Counted from the first letter of the stretch, positions 7,979 to 17,095 are shown. The stretch is 64,000 bases of DNA from Desmonostoc vinosum HA7617-LM4 (GCA_019359515.1 JAHHHC010000011.1:94663-158662); one strand, 5' to 3'. Numbers and translations: made by a program. The notes: generated from the sequence alone by a model not told the origin.

Positions 7979-10180
7979 ATGGCTAACACTGGTCTTAATC
8001 AAGGGCAACTGGTTACAACCTCTGCACACAACACAGTTGATATTAAGCAACTATCTACTATTTTGCATCGTCGGCGCTTTGTGATCTTGGGCGTTTCCTG
8101 TGTAGCCATGTCAGTCGCCAGCTTTTTGGCTGTGATGGCTAAACCGACTTATCAAAGTTCTATGCAGATATTAGTAAGTTCCAATTTCTATGAAGAGGCA
8201 ACGCCAAATAATATCTCTAAACAAGCCAACGGTGAGATTAGTAAACCCAATATTCCGAGTGTTGACTACACTGCTCAGCAAAAAATTATGCTGAGTTCTA
8301 GATTAATCCAAAAAGCTGTAGATTCGCTGCGTAAAAATTATCGAGAGATTACCTTAGAAGATATCAAAGGGCAAAAGGAAAAAAGCGAAAAATCACCTTT
8401 AGCAATAACGCCGATAGAAGAAGAACAAGGAATTGATCAGGCATCAAATCAAGTATTTGAAGTTACTTTCACTGGTAACGATCCAGTGAAAACACAACAA
8501 ATACTGCAAGCTCTACAGCAAGTTTATCAAGATTATAATGTAGAGCAAAAAAAAGAGCGTTTAAATAAAGGAATGACTTTTGTTAACGCCCGGATTCCAG
8601 AAACTAGAAAAGAGGTAATAGCAGCTGAAAAAGATTTAGAAGAGTTTCGCAAAAAAAATAATTTAATTGATCCAGAAGCCCAAAGCAAAATTTTGCTAGA
8701 GTCTCTAGCCAATGTTCAAAAACAGCTACAAACTAACCGTGCTGAGCTACAAGATGTTCGCGCCCGCTCTAATAATTTAGAGCAAAAAATAGCGTCTGCA
8801 TCACAAACTGAATCAGTTTCCTCACGTCTAAGTCAATCAAGCCGTTACCAAACACTATTGAGTGAGATTCAACAAACTGAATCAGCTCTAGCTAAAGAGC
8901 GCCTGCGATATAGAGAAGACTATCCAACAGTAGAAAAACTCAAGCAGCAACGCCAAACTCAACTAGCATTATTACAGCAAGAAGTAGAGCGATCGCTAAA
9001 CGACAAAACTACTAAACAAGGTCAAACAGTAGTAGTTGATCCACAACTAGTTAATGAGTTGATTCTGACGCAAACAAAATCTCTGGGACTAGTTGCCAAT
9101 GAAAAAAGCTTAGCAGAATCAGAGCAACGGCTGCGCTCTGAGCTAGACAAATATCCTAGCCTGATTGCAGAATATAACCGTTTGTTGCCAAAGGTGGAAA
9201 CTAATCGTAAAACCCTTGACCAACTGCTGCAAATACAACAGTCATTGGGAATGAAAATTGCTCAAGGAGGCTTTGATTGGGAAGTACTAGAAGCACCGAG
9301 CTTAGGAACTCTTACAGGAGACAACAGATTATTATTTTTACTGGGAGGAACCCTAGCCGGGCCAATCTTAGGAATTGCAGCAGCCTTACTAGGAGAAATG
9401 CTCAGCGATGCGATCTATTCTGCTAGAGACTTACGCAGACTAACAAACGTTCGTGTATTAGGATCAGTACCAAAGCTAGCGCCGCGTGTCGCCAAAAAGC
9501 GCCTGCCAAGTCTACCTGCAAGGAGAAAACAAACATCAACTTCCTCAATAGTAGATGTCAGCATTAAATTGCCTGTCCACGAAACATTGGACATGATTTA
9601 CCAAAACATTCAAATATTGAGATATCCCTTCCCCTTCAAATCTTTGATATTGACTTCTGCACTACCAAGGGAGGGAAAGACAACTTTGACGCTAGGGTTA
9701 GGAGCTAGTGCAGCGCGGATGCATGGACGGATATTAGTGATTGATGCGAACCTGCGGCATCCGACTCTACATCAAACTTTAGAACTCTCTAATGACTGGG
9801 GACTTTCTCTGTTATTGCTGGATGAGACAATTACCCACATTCAAAATTACATCCAGCCGATTCACCCTTCAATTGATGTTTTGACTGCCGGGCCGATGCC
9901 TGAAGACACAGTGAAACTTCTGAGTTCTCATCGGATGAAAGAACTAATTGAAATATTTGAAGAAACTTATGATCTAGTGCTGATAGATGCTCCACCAATT
10001 TTAGGTACAGTCGATGCCATAATCCTGGCATCCTTCTGCAATGGTGTTGTCATGGTAGAGCGTATGGGACAAGTAACTAAACATGAACTCACCCAAGCTA
10101 CAGAAATTCTGAGTAAGTTGAATCTAATTGGAATTATTGCTAATGAGGTGAAATATTCGCCAAAAATGTACACATCATAG
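7979..10180 (+). CDS. Wzz-domain/BY-kinase-like exopolysaccharide biosynthesis protein
   Basis: A 733-residue protein when started at ATG 7979, which has AGAGGA 8 bp upstream; a TTG six bases earlier is less likely. Order of parts: an N-terminal Wzz chain-length domain with a first membrane segment (about 30-55), a long periplasmic coiled coil (about 180-450), a second membrane segment (about 450-475), then a cytoplasmic P-loop domain. The latter has Walker A ALPREGKTTLTLG, Walker A' ILVIDANLRHP and Walker B LVLIDAPP. Such proteins control polymer length and export in Wzx/Wzy-type polysaccharide synthesis. The tyrosine-rich tail typical of autokinases is missing (only one Tyr near the end, KMYTS), so autophosphorylation may differ. 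No glycosyltransferase genes are adjacent. Confidence 0.85.
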   Translation: MANTGLNQGQLVTTSAHNTVDIKQLSTILHRRRFVILGVSCVAMSVASFLAVMAKPTYQSSMQILVSSNFYEEATPNNISKQANGEISKPNIPSVDYTAQQKIMLSSRLIQKAVDSLRKNYREITLEDIKGQKEKSEKSPLAITPIEEEQGIDQASNQVFEVTFTGNDPVKTQQILQALQQVYQDYNVEQKKERLNKGMTFVNARIPETRKEVIAAEKDLEEFRKKNNLIDPEAQSKILLESLANVQKQLQTNRAELQDVRARSNNLEQKIASASQTESVSSRLSQSSRYQTLLSEIQQTESALAKERLRYREDYPTVEKLKQQRQTQLALLQQEVERSLNDKTTKQGQTVVVDPQLVNELILTQTKSLGLVANEKSLAESEQRLRSELDKYPSLIAEYNRLLPKVETNRKTLDQLLQIQQSLGMKIAQGGFDWEVLEAPSLGTLTGDNRLLFLLGGTLAGPILGIAAALLGEMLSDAIYSARDLRRLTNVRVLGSVPKLAPRVAKKRLPSLPARRKQTSTSSIVDVSIKLPVHETLDMIYQNIQILRYPFPFKSLILTSALPREGKTTLTLGLGASAARMHGRILVIDANLRHPTLHQTLELSNDWGLSLLLLDETITHIQNYIQPIHPSIDVLTAGPMPEDTVKLLSSHRMKELIEIFEETYDLVLIDAPPILGTVDAIILASFCNGVVMVERMGQVTKHELTQATEILSKLNLIGIIANEVKYSPKMYTS

Positions 10181-10186
10181 AGCAGG

Positions 10187-10313
10187 GGTAATTCGTAATT
10201 CGTAATTCGTAATGACGCTCGTACCGACGCTCGATGACTCGCTCTAAGCGAAGCTATGCCGCAGGCTTTACGCTACGCTATCGCTGCGAAGCGCGTAATT
10301 CGTAATTATTTAT
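10187..10313. repeat. Composite repeat: ATTCGTA heptamers plus GCTCTAAGCGAAGC element
   Basis: Tandem GTAATTC units are followed by a GC-richer block containing GCTCTAAGCGAAGCTATGCC and GCTTTACGCTACGCTATCGC, then heptamers again. The same composite recurs at 13523-13762, 41655-41851 and, inverted, at 37333-37412. Confidence 0.9.
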
Positions 10314-10336
10314 TTCTGAGTGGTTAGGATATAGTC

Positions 10337-10369
10337 AGATCCCCGATTTTTTGAAAAAGTCGGGGATCT
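10337..10369. terminator. Strong hairpin after the polysaccharide gene
   Basis: AGATCCCCGA and TCGGGGATCT form a 10-bp perfect stem around a T/A-rich loop, 157 bp after the stop. It lacks a clear trailing T run, so it may be a dispersed hairpin rather than a true intrinsic terminator. Confidence 0.45.
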
Positions 10370-10416
10370 AGCAACGTCAAAATTAATGAAATAGACCACT
10401 ACTTAAGATTTACTTT

Positions 10417-10583
10417 AGACCTCTTGCAAAAGTCGGATACTCGCCAGAAAATTTATTTTCTGGCTGATAACTCAATTCGGTTTCAACCGACTAATAACAG
10501 TATTTTTAGTCCATTTCAACGGACTTTTGCTATTAGGCAGAGACTTGAGTCTCTGACGGTTAAAGTATTTTTGCAAGAAGTCT
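10417..10583. mobile_element. Multi-hairpin repeat element, copy A (167 bp)
   Basis: It is bounded by AGACCTCTTGCAAAA and TTTTTGCAAGAAGTCT, near-perfect terminal inverted repeats. Inside are four successive hairpins (CCAGAAAAT.., TCGGTTTCAACCGA, GTCC..GGAC, CAGAGACTTGAGTCTCTG). It is almost identical to 30179-30345 (inverted) and 41923-42088. In this copy two stems carry mismatches. It encodes no protein and behaves like a MITE-type non-autonomous element. Confidence 0.88.
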
Positions 10584-10598
10584 TTTGTAAATGGTCTT

Positions 10599-11573
10599 TT
10601 ACTTATAATTCTTCGCACTGCTAATTGGCTTTTGAGATGCTGAGATCTTCTTTTTGCCTTGAGGAGAACTAGCCGATAAACTGCGGAAATATAGTCCGCC
10701 AACGGTGAATAAAAACACTACATAGCCCACTGCTTGCACGATATAAAGATGTTCTCTGTAGCCAAACAGAGATTTGAAAATAATACCAGGAAACTTTTCG
10801 TCAGGCAAAATTTGAGAAGTATTCCAAACCATCGGCCCTAAAATACAGGAATGAACTCTGGTAAAGCGTTCGTAATAGAAACAAAGGCTTTGTGAGGCAC
10901 GACTGCTAAGAGCAACACTAGCAATAGCTTCATCAAAACGTTGTAGGGCTGTCACTACTAAACCAGCAACAATTAACACTAATAAAATACCCATTGCTTG
11001 AAAAAACAAGCGGATATTAATTTTGACACCCCATTTAAACAAGAGTACGCCGATGATTACAGCCACTGTTAGTCCAGCAAAAGCACCAAAAGTTGGTATT
11101 AATCCCTGTTGAAAACTACCAGCTATAAATAAAACGGTTTCAAAACCTTCACGCACAACAGCAATAAAAACTAAACTAAAAATACCCCATCCTGCATAAG
11201 CTTTTTGTGATAAAGCACTAGTAACAGCTCCTTCAACTTGCGCTTTCATAAATTTGGCTTGAGTTGTCATCCAAATTAACATCCAGCTGAGCATGGCGAT
11301 CGCCAACACACTAAATGCACCTTCTAATGCTGGTTCAATCACTCCTATGTATTGTGGATAAGCTTTTCCTAATGCTTGAGTCACCCAGCCAAACAACACG
11401 CCAATAATCGCGCTGGCAATAATGCCAACAACAACACCTGCATATACCCAAGAATTGAGTCGAGATTGTTTAGCTTTTTTTAGCAAAGCTAGTACAATGC
11501 CAACAACAAGGGCAGCCTCCACTCCTTCTCGGAGTGTAATCACAAAAGTAGGTATAGCGGTACTAAAATCCAT
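10599..11573 (-). CDS. FTR1-family high-affinity iron permease
   Basis: A 324-residue polytopic membrane protein with about seven hydrophobic segments. It carries the two iron-translocation motifs of FTR1/EfeU: REGVE (residues 15-19) and REGFE (141-145). The family imports ferric iron, usually with an oxidase or a periplasmic EfeO-like partner. It is the last gene of a leftward cluster with a ferritin-like protein and a periplasmic lipoprotein. A 17-bp perfect hairpin (11602-11641) separates it from the ferritin-like gene and may tune read-through. The C-terminal 30 residues are polar and basic and vary between homologues. Confidence 0.9.
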   Translation of the reverse strand: MDFSTAIPTFVITLREGVEAALVVGIVLALLKKAKQSRLNSWVYAGVVVGIIASAIIGVLFGWVTQALGKAYPQYIGVIEPALEGAFSVLAIAMLSWMLIWMTTQAKFMKAQVEGAVTSALSQKAYAGWGIFSLVFIAVVREGFETVLFIAGSFQQGLIPTFGAFAGLTVAVIIGVLLFKWGVKINIRLFFQAMGILLVLIVAGLVVTALQRFDEAIASVALSSRASQSLCFYYERFTRVHSCILGPMVWNTSQILPDEKFPGIIFKSLFGYREHLYIVQAVGYVVFLFTVGGLYFRSLSASSPQGKKKISASQKPISSAKNYK

Positions 11574-11601
11574 TGTTTGTCCTTTTTCATTTGTCCTTTG
11601 T

Positions 11602-11641
11602 CATGAGTCATTAGTCAGTTATTGCTGACTAATGACTCATG
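11602..11641. promoter_or_regulatory. 17-bp perfect inverted repeat between ferritin-like and FTR1 genes
   Basis: CATGAGTCATTAGTCAG pairs perfectly with the complementary arm around a 6-base TTATTG loop. It lies in the 79-bp gap inside the presumed iron operon. It could be a processing or attenuation hairpin, or a TTAGTCA-type dispersed repeat. Confidence 0.7.
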
Positions 11642-11652
11642 ACTAATAACTA

Positions 11653-12087
11653 TTAACTAAAATCTCGTAACATTTTTTTCAGTTCGAGATTGTGCATCTC
11701 TTCTTGTCCAATCATGCTGCGGGCAAATTCCTCTAGATAAATGCTGGCATTAGTAACTGTTTCTAGAAGACTTTTATACAGCTCTAATGCTTTTTTCTCA
11801 TGAGATAAACTTTCTGCCAAGATATCCTTGACTGAATGTTTATAGGTTTCTTCCATGGGAGCAACTTTTAAAGAGGGATGCCCTTCTAAGCCTGTGAGAA
11901 TTTCTCCGACTTGTTGGGCATGAAGTAGAGATTCACTCGCTTGCGCCTTGAAAAAAGCCACAATGGGAATACGATTAGGGCCAGTCACCATTAGGGAATA
12001 ATGTGTGTAACGTACTACCCCTGCTAATTCAAATTCCATAATGGCGTTTAGCAGGTCAATAGTTTTGTTTTGATCAAGCTCTTGCAT
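11653..12087 (-). CDS. Ferritin-like di-iron protein (bacterioferritin-type)
   Basis: A 144-residue four-helix protein. Candidate di-iron ligands are E20 (IMEFELAG), E52/H56 (SESLLHAQ), E97 (SHEKKALELY) and E129/H132 (EEMHNLE), spaced as in ferritin/bacterioferritin-like proteins. No signal peptide, so it is cytoplasmic. It probably stores or handles iron brought in by the downstream FTR1 permease. The first conserved Glu-His pair is spaced by three residues rather than the usual two of ferritins, so activity may differ. Start ATG 12087. Confidence 0.82.
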   Translation of the reverse strand: MQELDQNKTIDLLNAIMEFELAGVVRYTHYSLMVTGPNRIPIVAFFKAQASESLLHAQQVGEILTGLEGHPSLKVAPMEETYKHSVKDILAESLSHEKKALELYKSLLETVTNASIYLEEFARSMIGQEEMHNLELKKMLRDFS

Positions 12088-12247
12088 CAGTTATTAACTC
12101 AAGTTACAAATGGAGCGCGATGAGTAATTTAGTTAGAAGTTACACTTTGTCTAAGTATTAAAAACCTACACTATCCTCACTGATAACTTCTAACTAATTC
12201 TTTAATTCTCACTCATTTTAAACTCCTAACTCTATAAGTTTAGGATT

Positions 12248-13288
12248 TTATTGTTTTGCTTGAGTATTGGTTTTTGCGATAACTTTTTGAGAGTTTTCCT
12301 CAATGGTTTTCACTAGCTTGGTAACTTCTTCAGGAGTCTTAACTAGCTTAGCTGGGGGAATGGCTGCGGGCCAAACTTTGATTAGTTCAGCCATACTAGT
12401 CTCGATCGCTTTATGTGCTTCGGGATTATCTTTGCTGACTTGGCTAGAAACACCCTTGTATAAATCATTGGCGTAGATCACAAAGCCGCGAGAGTCTTGA
12501 TATTCAATTGCTGCGGCTACTTTACCGTCTGCGATCGCTGCACCATATTCTGAGTTGGCTGCATCTAGTAACCCATTAATAACCTGTAGCACAAATCCCG
12601 GCTTGGAGCGTTGATCTTCTGGCAAGGCGGCGATCGCACCATCTACAGCTTGCACTGAAGCGGTAAAATCAGTTTTCACTTTGGCATCTTTGGGATTGGA
12701 TTTCACCAAATCTTGTAAACTCACTAAACTTGTCTTAAATTCTTTTACTTTGCGTTCGGTAAGTTGCTCTTCGACATCAACATAAATCTCCTCAACTGGA
12801 TGCCCAATATGAGGTTCAGCTTGTTTTGGCTGATTTTGATCTAGTAGTTCTTGTGCTACAAAAAGATGTCCTTTCATTAACCCCAATTTGGTCATGTAGT
12901 CAACATCTTTAGCTTCACCAGTGAGGACTATTTCTTCAATAGTCACCTGATCTTTAATTTGGTCAAACTGTTCTTGAGTAATTACTTTTTTGGCAACTAA
13001 ATCTTCCGGTTTGGCATAGGGACGACTCGCTTGAATTTTGTTTGATAAAGCCGGGATACCTAACTTGGCTTCAAACTTATCCAACTCTGACAAGATAGCT
13101 GTATTGATGTTAATCTTCTTACCACCATGACCGCTGTGATTGTTTTGACTAACCGCCTCTGTAGCTTGAGGTGTAGAGTTAACTGCTGGTGCAGCTGGAT
13201 TTTCTGCGGTTGGTGTACTGTTACAGGCACTCAGCGTTACTATTGCCGCAGTTGCAACAGTTAAACAAATATAGCGAAATTTTATCAT
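12248..13288 (-). CDS. Periplasmic lipoprotein with helix-hairpin-helix and EfeO/imelysin-like region
   Basis: A 346-residue protein started at ATG 13288, which has AGGAG 6 bases upstream; a longer frame to 13330 lacks this. It has a lipoprotein signal peptide with lipobox LSAC (Cys22), a low-complexity linker with a histidine-rich NNHSGHGGKK, then a ComEA-like helix-hairpin-helix (ININTAILSELDKFEAKLGI...SRPYAKPEDL). A helical C-terminal region (about 140-340) follows. By position, the first gene of the FTR1 cluster, it is likely the extracytoplasmic iron-binding partner. A helix-hairpin-helix normally binds DNA, so its presence on a lipoprotein here is unusual. Confidence 0.75.
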   Translation of the reverse strand: MIKFRYICLTVATAAIVTLSACNSTPTAENPAAPAVNSTPQATEAVSQNNHSGHGGKKININTAILSELDKFEAKLGIPALSNKIQASRPYAKPEDLVAKKVITQEQFDQIKDQVTIEEIVLTGEAKDVDYMTKLGLMKGHLFVAQELLDQNQPKQAEPHIGHPVEEIYVDVEEQLTERKVKEFKTSLVSLQDLVKSNPKDAKVKTDFTASVQAVDGAIAALPEDQRSKPGFVLQVINGLLDAANSEYGAAIADGKVAAAIEYQDSRGFVIYANDLYKGVSSQVSKDNPEAHKAIETSMAELIKVWPAAIPPAKLVKTPEEVTKLVKTIEENSQKVIAKTNTQAKQ

Positions 13289-13522
13289 CTTCACTCCTAC
13301 GAGGTACTTAAATGGTAGTAATTGAAACATTTCAAATTACTTGCAGTAGTTAAGTTTTACTTAATGTCGTAGATTTTACTTTTGCATATAATGACACTTT
13401 TTATCAACTAATTTCTTAACTATTAACCAGAATTTAATAATTTTTTTCTATAGGCTGTCATTGGTCATGGGTCATTTGTCCTTCGTAATCACAATTTCCG
13501 ATTACATGAGGTACCTTAGACC

Positions 13523-13762
13523 AATTCGTAATTCGTAATTCGTAGTTCGTAATTCGTAATTCGTAATTCGTAATGACGCGACGCTCCTGTGTCGCTATCG
13601 CTGACGCTCGTACCGACGCTTGATAACTCGCTCTAAGCGAAGCTATGCCGCAGGCTTTACGCTACGCTATCGCTAACGCTAACGTAGTTCGTAATTAAGA
13701 AACTCTTATTTAGTATGGGTTTCGGAGTTTGAATATGTAGCCTAATTTTAGAGAATTGGTAT
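13523..13762. repeat. Composite repeat with heptamers, palindromic block and tail
   Basis: ATTCGTA heptamers (13523-13573) are followed by a GCGACGCTCCTGTGTCGC / GCTCTAAGCGAAGC block (to about 13690). A tail follows, GTAATTAAGAAACTC...TTTTAGAGAATTGGTAT. The tail is shared with 41770-41851 and, inverted, with 16008-16085. A lone AGACCTCTTGCA end of the multi-hairpin family starts at 13764. The rest of 13289-14236 shows no gene. Confidence 0.88.
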
Positions 13763-14236
13763 TAGACCTCTTGCATAAATCTTTTTTTACCTGGCTACGC
13801 CCCGCTTCGCTATATTTTGTGGCTGCCACGAAAGATATATCAGTTTGCTTAACACTGGAGAGTTTGCACACAGCTACCTGAACTATTGCTTGTAATTGAA
13901 AACAGCTACAGATAGAGATACAAAATTGTTAGCTTTTCCTGAAAAATTTGAAGGTTCTTCAATATCTGTTATGCCAAACTATTAATTACAACCCAAAGTT
14001 TGGTGGGGTGCGTTAGAACTGACACTACTACAGATTGAATATTTTTGTCTGGCGTTTGAGGAATGTAGACGCCCGGAGGGCGGCTTACCGCAGGGTAAAC
14101 CAACATGGATCTCGGTGTTGGGTTTCGCTTTGCTTAACTCAACCTACAGCTATTACACCATTTGAGCCTTGACACGCCACTACTCTCGATTAAGTTCACA
14201 GACACAGTTGCCTGATTCTTGCCTGGAGACAGTTCT

Positions 14237-14824
14237 ATGACGAGTACCACTCAAAAACTCACCTTTGAAGAGTACCTTACCTACAATGATGGCACAGACA
14301 CCCGCTATGAACTGGTCGATGGAGAAATGATAGCCATGAGTTTAGGAACTGGCCAACATGGGGCAATCATCCGCTTTGTTGCACGGCAGTTTGAGAATGC
14401 ACTGGCACAATCCCAGCAACCTTGGGTAGCACTTCCCGCACTCGTCGGTGTCCGCTCTCCGCGTGGGCGAAATTGGGATACCTGCCGCATTCCGGATGTC
14501 ACCGTTCTCACGGTTACTCAATGGGAAGCTATGAGCGATCGCGAAGCCGTAATTAATCTCAATGAACCGCCTCCGATTCTAGTTGTTGAAGTTGTTAGTC
14601 GCTCCACCAAAGCTGAGGACTACCGCTCAAAGCGGGCTGAGTATGGGCTGCTAGAAATCCCGGAATATTGGATCGTTGACCCCCTAGAAGGAAAAATCAC
14701 CCTCTGCATCCTGGAGCATCAGTTTTACGACTCCACTGAATTTCGAGCAAATGAAGCGCTCCAATCTCCCACCTTTCCAAATCTCAATCTCACAGCCGCT
14801 CAAATTCTGGCAGGTAAACTCTAA
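14237..14824 (+). CDS. Uma2-family PD-(D/E)XK protein
   Basis: A 195-residue protein with the Uma2 (DUF820) pattern. TFEEYLTYNDGTDTRYELVDGEMIAMS is at the N-terminus, then RIPDVTVL, then PPPILVVEVVSRST...DYRSKRAEYGLLEIPEYWIVDP. The D...E.V residues match the predicted restriction-endonuclease-like active site. The family is hugely expanded in cyanobacteria; roles are unknown and many may be mobile or solitary. ATG 14237 is chosen because GGAG lies 8 bases upstream. It precedes the microviridin locus but is convergent with it and probably unrelated. Confidence 0.85.
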   Translation: MTSTTQKLTFEEYLTYNDGTDTRYELVDGEMIAMSLGTGQHGAIIRFVARQFENALAQSQQPWVALPALVGVRSPRGRNWDTCRIPDVTVLTVTQWEAMSDREAVINLNEPPPILVVEVVSRSTKAEDYRSKRAEYGLLEIPEYWIVDPLEGKITLCILEHQFYDSTEFRANEALQSPTFPNLNLTAAQILAGKL

Positions 14825-14943
14825 AGCGTGAAAGCTTACTGAGGGATAACCGCTCCCATGCTCCCATTGAAGTGAGAAATAAATGTCTAGACTTGTCTAG
14901 GGTGTTTATAGAGCAGTTCATCTACCTGAAGGTTGTAGACAGT

Positions 14944-15966
14944 TTAAAATTTACCTGCTAAATCGTAGTTAAGAGATTTATTTGTAAAAGCCTGAGACTT
15001 AGTGAGTAAAAGTTCTGCGATCGCCCCTGCAATCGGTAAGCCCGGACAGCGTTCTAGCCAGAAAAACTCACCCACTGGGTTGACCTCAAGGAATATATAG
15101 CGATCATCTGGTGTCACAATAATATCTATGGCCCCGTAGTTCAAACCAAAGTGAGCCATGAGTTTAAGTAGTTTTTCTTCGACATCTTGGGGTAATTGGT
15201 AGGGTTTCCAAGCGTCGAGTAAAGCAATTCCTTGGCGTCGCCAGTCGTGATGCGCCTTTTGCAAAGCTTGCGAATCAACCGCCGCCGTGAAAATACGTTT
15301 GCCGACAATTGTTGTACGTAACTCTAATGCTTTGGGAACTTTCTCTTGAAAAGTCATCGGACAGTAACGCAAGCCATCGAGGTTGTTAAGATCTTCGGGT
15401 GTAACTGGGTTTGTGAAGACTACTTGTTCTTGTCCTTGCTTGTCATAGATAGCAAAGGAAGAAAGCATTTTTGTGACTATGCCATGTTCACATTCTTGGG
15501 CAAACTGCTTAACGGCAACGGGATTATTAGTGGTCAAAGTTAGGGGTGTATCTAAACCTATTTCCCGTGCTACTTGGAGTTGCAGTTGCTTATTCTCTGC
15601 TAAGCGGATGCTGGGTAAAGAATCGAGATGAAATCCCCGGATGCTGGTAATCATTCCTTGAATGGTAACGCGAGACTCTTGCATGGAAGCTTGTCGCATT
15701 TGCTTATCCATCGTTTGGGGAATTTTTGCCCCGATCGCAATCCGACGATACCAAACTGAGGATACCTCATTCAAATCTAACTTTTGCTCACCATCAACCA
15801 AAATCAATCGCTCAGAATTTTTACCATAGTAGACATCTAACTGCACTTCGGTGGGAAATCGATCTGTATCAAAACGAAATGCTTTTCCGCCTTGTTCGGC
15901 AATTGCTTGAGCAACTAAAGCAATGCTTTCGTTATCTTCACTATGAGTAATAATTAAAACTGTCAT
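14944..15966 (-). CDS. mvdD: MvdD-type ATP-grasp ligase (microviridin lactone-forming)
   Basis: A 340-residue ATP-grasp enzyme. It starts MTVLIITHSEDNES and has the family's RFDTDRFPTEVQ, SVWYRR, the TKMLSSFAIYD lysine region, ELRTTIVGKRIFTAAVDSQ and the metal-binding end DIIVTPDDRYIFLEVNPVGEF. In microviridin assembly MvdD (MdnC) forms two omega-ester bonds between Thr/Ser and Asp/Glu of the core. It follows mvdC on the same strand; the 111-bp gap is mostly repeat sequence (16008-16085). Assignment to D rather than C rests on the N-terminus and similarity by eye. Confidence 0.9.
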   Translation of the reverse strand: MTVLIITHSEDNESIALVAQAIAEQGGKAFRFDTDRFPTEVQLDVYYGKNSERLILVDGEQKLDLNEVSSVWYRRIAIGAKIPQTMDKQMRQASMQESRVTIQGMITSIRGFHLDSLPSIRLAENKQLQLQVAREIGLDTPLTLTTNNPVAVKQFAQECEHGIVTKMLSSFAIYDKQGQEQVVFTNPVTPEDLNNLDGLRYCPMTFQEKVPKALELRTTIVGKRIFTAAVDSQALQKAHHDWRRQGIALLDAWKPYQLPQDVEEKLLKLMAHFGLNYGAIDIIVTPDDRYIFLEVNPVGEFFWLERCPGLPIAGAIAELLLTKSQAFTNKSLNYDLAGKF

Positions 15967-16007
15967 GAGATATCCCTGAAAATAGTGTATGGTTTAGTAC
16001 TTATACC

Positions 16008-16085
16008 AATTCTCTAAAATTCGGCAACAAATTCAAACTCGGAAACTCAGATAAAATCTGATTTTCTTAATTACGAATTACGAGT
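16008..16085. repeat. Dispersed repeat tail with ATTCGTA remnant between mvdC and mvdD
   Basis: This is the inverted copy of the tail sequence at 13700-13762 (ATACCAATTCTCTAAAATTC ...), ending in TTACGAATTACG. It overlaps the stop of mvdC, so the last codons of that gene lie within repeat-derived sequence. Confidence 0.75.
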
Positions 16086-17061
16086 TAGTTAAAAGAGCAT
16101 CTGCGATCGCTTCTGAGATGGGATAATTTAAATCTCTCTCCAGCATTCCCCACTCGCCTGTAGGGTTAATTTCCAAAAACACGTATTCCCCTGATGGTGT
16201 TTGGATAAAGTCAAATGCACCAAAGGTTAAGCCAACTTTGGTCATGAAAATATGCAAATGCTGGGCTAAATCTTCGGGTAATTCATGGGTTTGCCAGACA
16301 CAATCTTCTTGGTTAGCGCGTCGCCAATCTTGGGTAGTTCCTGCATAACGAGACGCATCTAATGCTCCCACAAATAGTTTGCCATTGACAAAAATTACCC
16401 GTAATTCCCGCTGTTTAGGAATCTGTTCTTGAAAAACCATCGGACAATAGCGTAAAGTTTGAGCATTTAGTAAGTCTTCTTCCTTAACAGAACTGGTATA
16501 TAAGAAGAAAGAAGAACCTTCCATACCAGAGGAAAGAGGAGCTAATAGCTTGGCGATCATTTTTCCATTCACATCATGAAAAAACTCGCGTGCTGCTTCT
16601 GGGTTATTGGTAACGAGAGTCCGGGGAATTACTAGCCCAACTTCACGTGCTACTCGTAATTGATGTAGCTTATTCTCGGTGGCGTTGATGTGCTGTAAAT
16701 CATCCACCCAACGAGCTGTTTTGAGACTATCCCAGAAACCATCCAGAGTTGTCATGGATTCGCGGATGCAGGCTTGTTGGTATTGTGGAGCCAAATCTTT
16801 ACCTAGTTGTGGTTGCCAAATGCGACGCATCCAAACTGATTGGACTTGTTCTGTACTGATAGAGCGATCGCCATATTGCAGTGTATGATGACTGCCAGAG
16901 TTGTCAAGATGGGCTTGTAGTTGGACTGCGATCGGAAATTGATCGGTGTCGAGGCGAAACGGTTGTACACCCCGTTTCAATAGAGCATCTATTACTCTGT
17001 CTATTGTAAAGTAATCACCACTGTGGGTGAGCAATAAAACTACATCACGAGGAAGAGACAT
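16078..17061 (-). CDS. mvdC: MvdC-type ATP-grasp ligase (microviridin amide-forming)
   Basis: A 327-residue ATP-grasp enzyme starting MSLPRDVVLLLTHSGDYFTIDRV. It has FRLDTDQFPIAVQ, SVWMRRIW, KMIAKLLAPLSSG, LRVIFVNGKLFVGALDASR and the C-terminal FDFIQTPSGEYVFLEINPTGEW. MvdC (MdnB) makes the Lys-Glu/Asp amide cross-link after MvdD has formed the esters. It sits between the precursor peptides and mvdD. The ATG is preceded directly by four TTACGAA heptamers (17063-17095), with no Shine-Dalgarno sequence visible. Translation may therefore be weak or coupled. Confidence 0.9.
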   Translation of the reverse strand: MSLPRDVVLLLTHSGDYFTIDRVIDALLKRGVQPFRLDTDQFPIAVQLQAHLDNSGSHHTLQYGDRSISTEQVQSVWMRRIWQPQLGKDLAPQYQQACIRESMTTLDGFWDSLKTARWVDDLQHINATENKLHQLRVAREVGLVIPRTLVTNNPEAAREFFHDVNGKMIAKLLAPLSSGMEGSSFFLYTSSVKEEDLLNAQTLRYCPMVFQEQIPKQRELRVIFVNGKLFVGALDASRYAGTTQDWRRANQEDCVWQTHELPEDLAQHLHIFMTKVGLTFGAFDFIQTPSGEYVFLEINPTGEWGMLERDLNYPISEAIADALLTNS

Positions 17062-17095
17062 AATTCGTAATTCGTAATTCGTAATTCGTAATTAA
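17062..17095. repeat. ATTCGTA heptamers abutting the mvdC start codon
   Basis: At least four ATTCGTA units end one base before the mvdC ATG on the opposite strand, occupying the place of a ribosome-binding site. Confidence 0.9.

Noticed and set aside
7862..8050. Minus-strand frame overlapping the start of the polysaccharide gene
   Set aside because: It overlaps a well-supported gene and ribosome site and shows no domain.
10424..10702. Short frames over multi-hairpin element A
   Set aside because: They arise from palindromic repeat DNA and cut into the FTR1 gene end; no ribosome site or conservation pattern.
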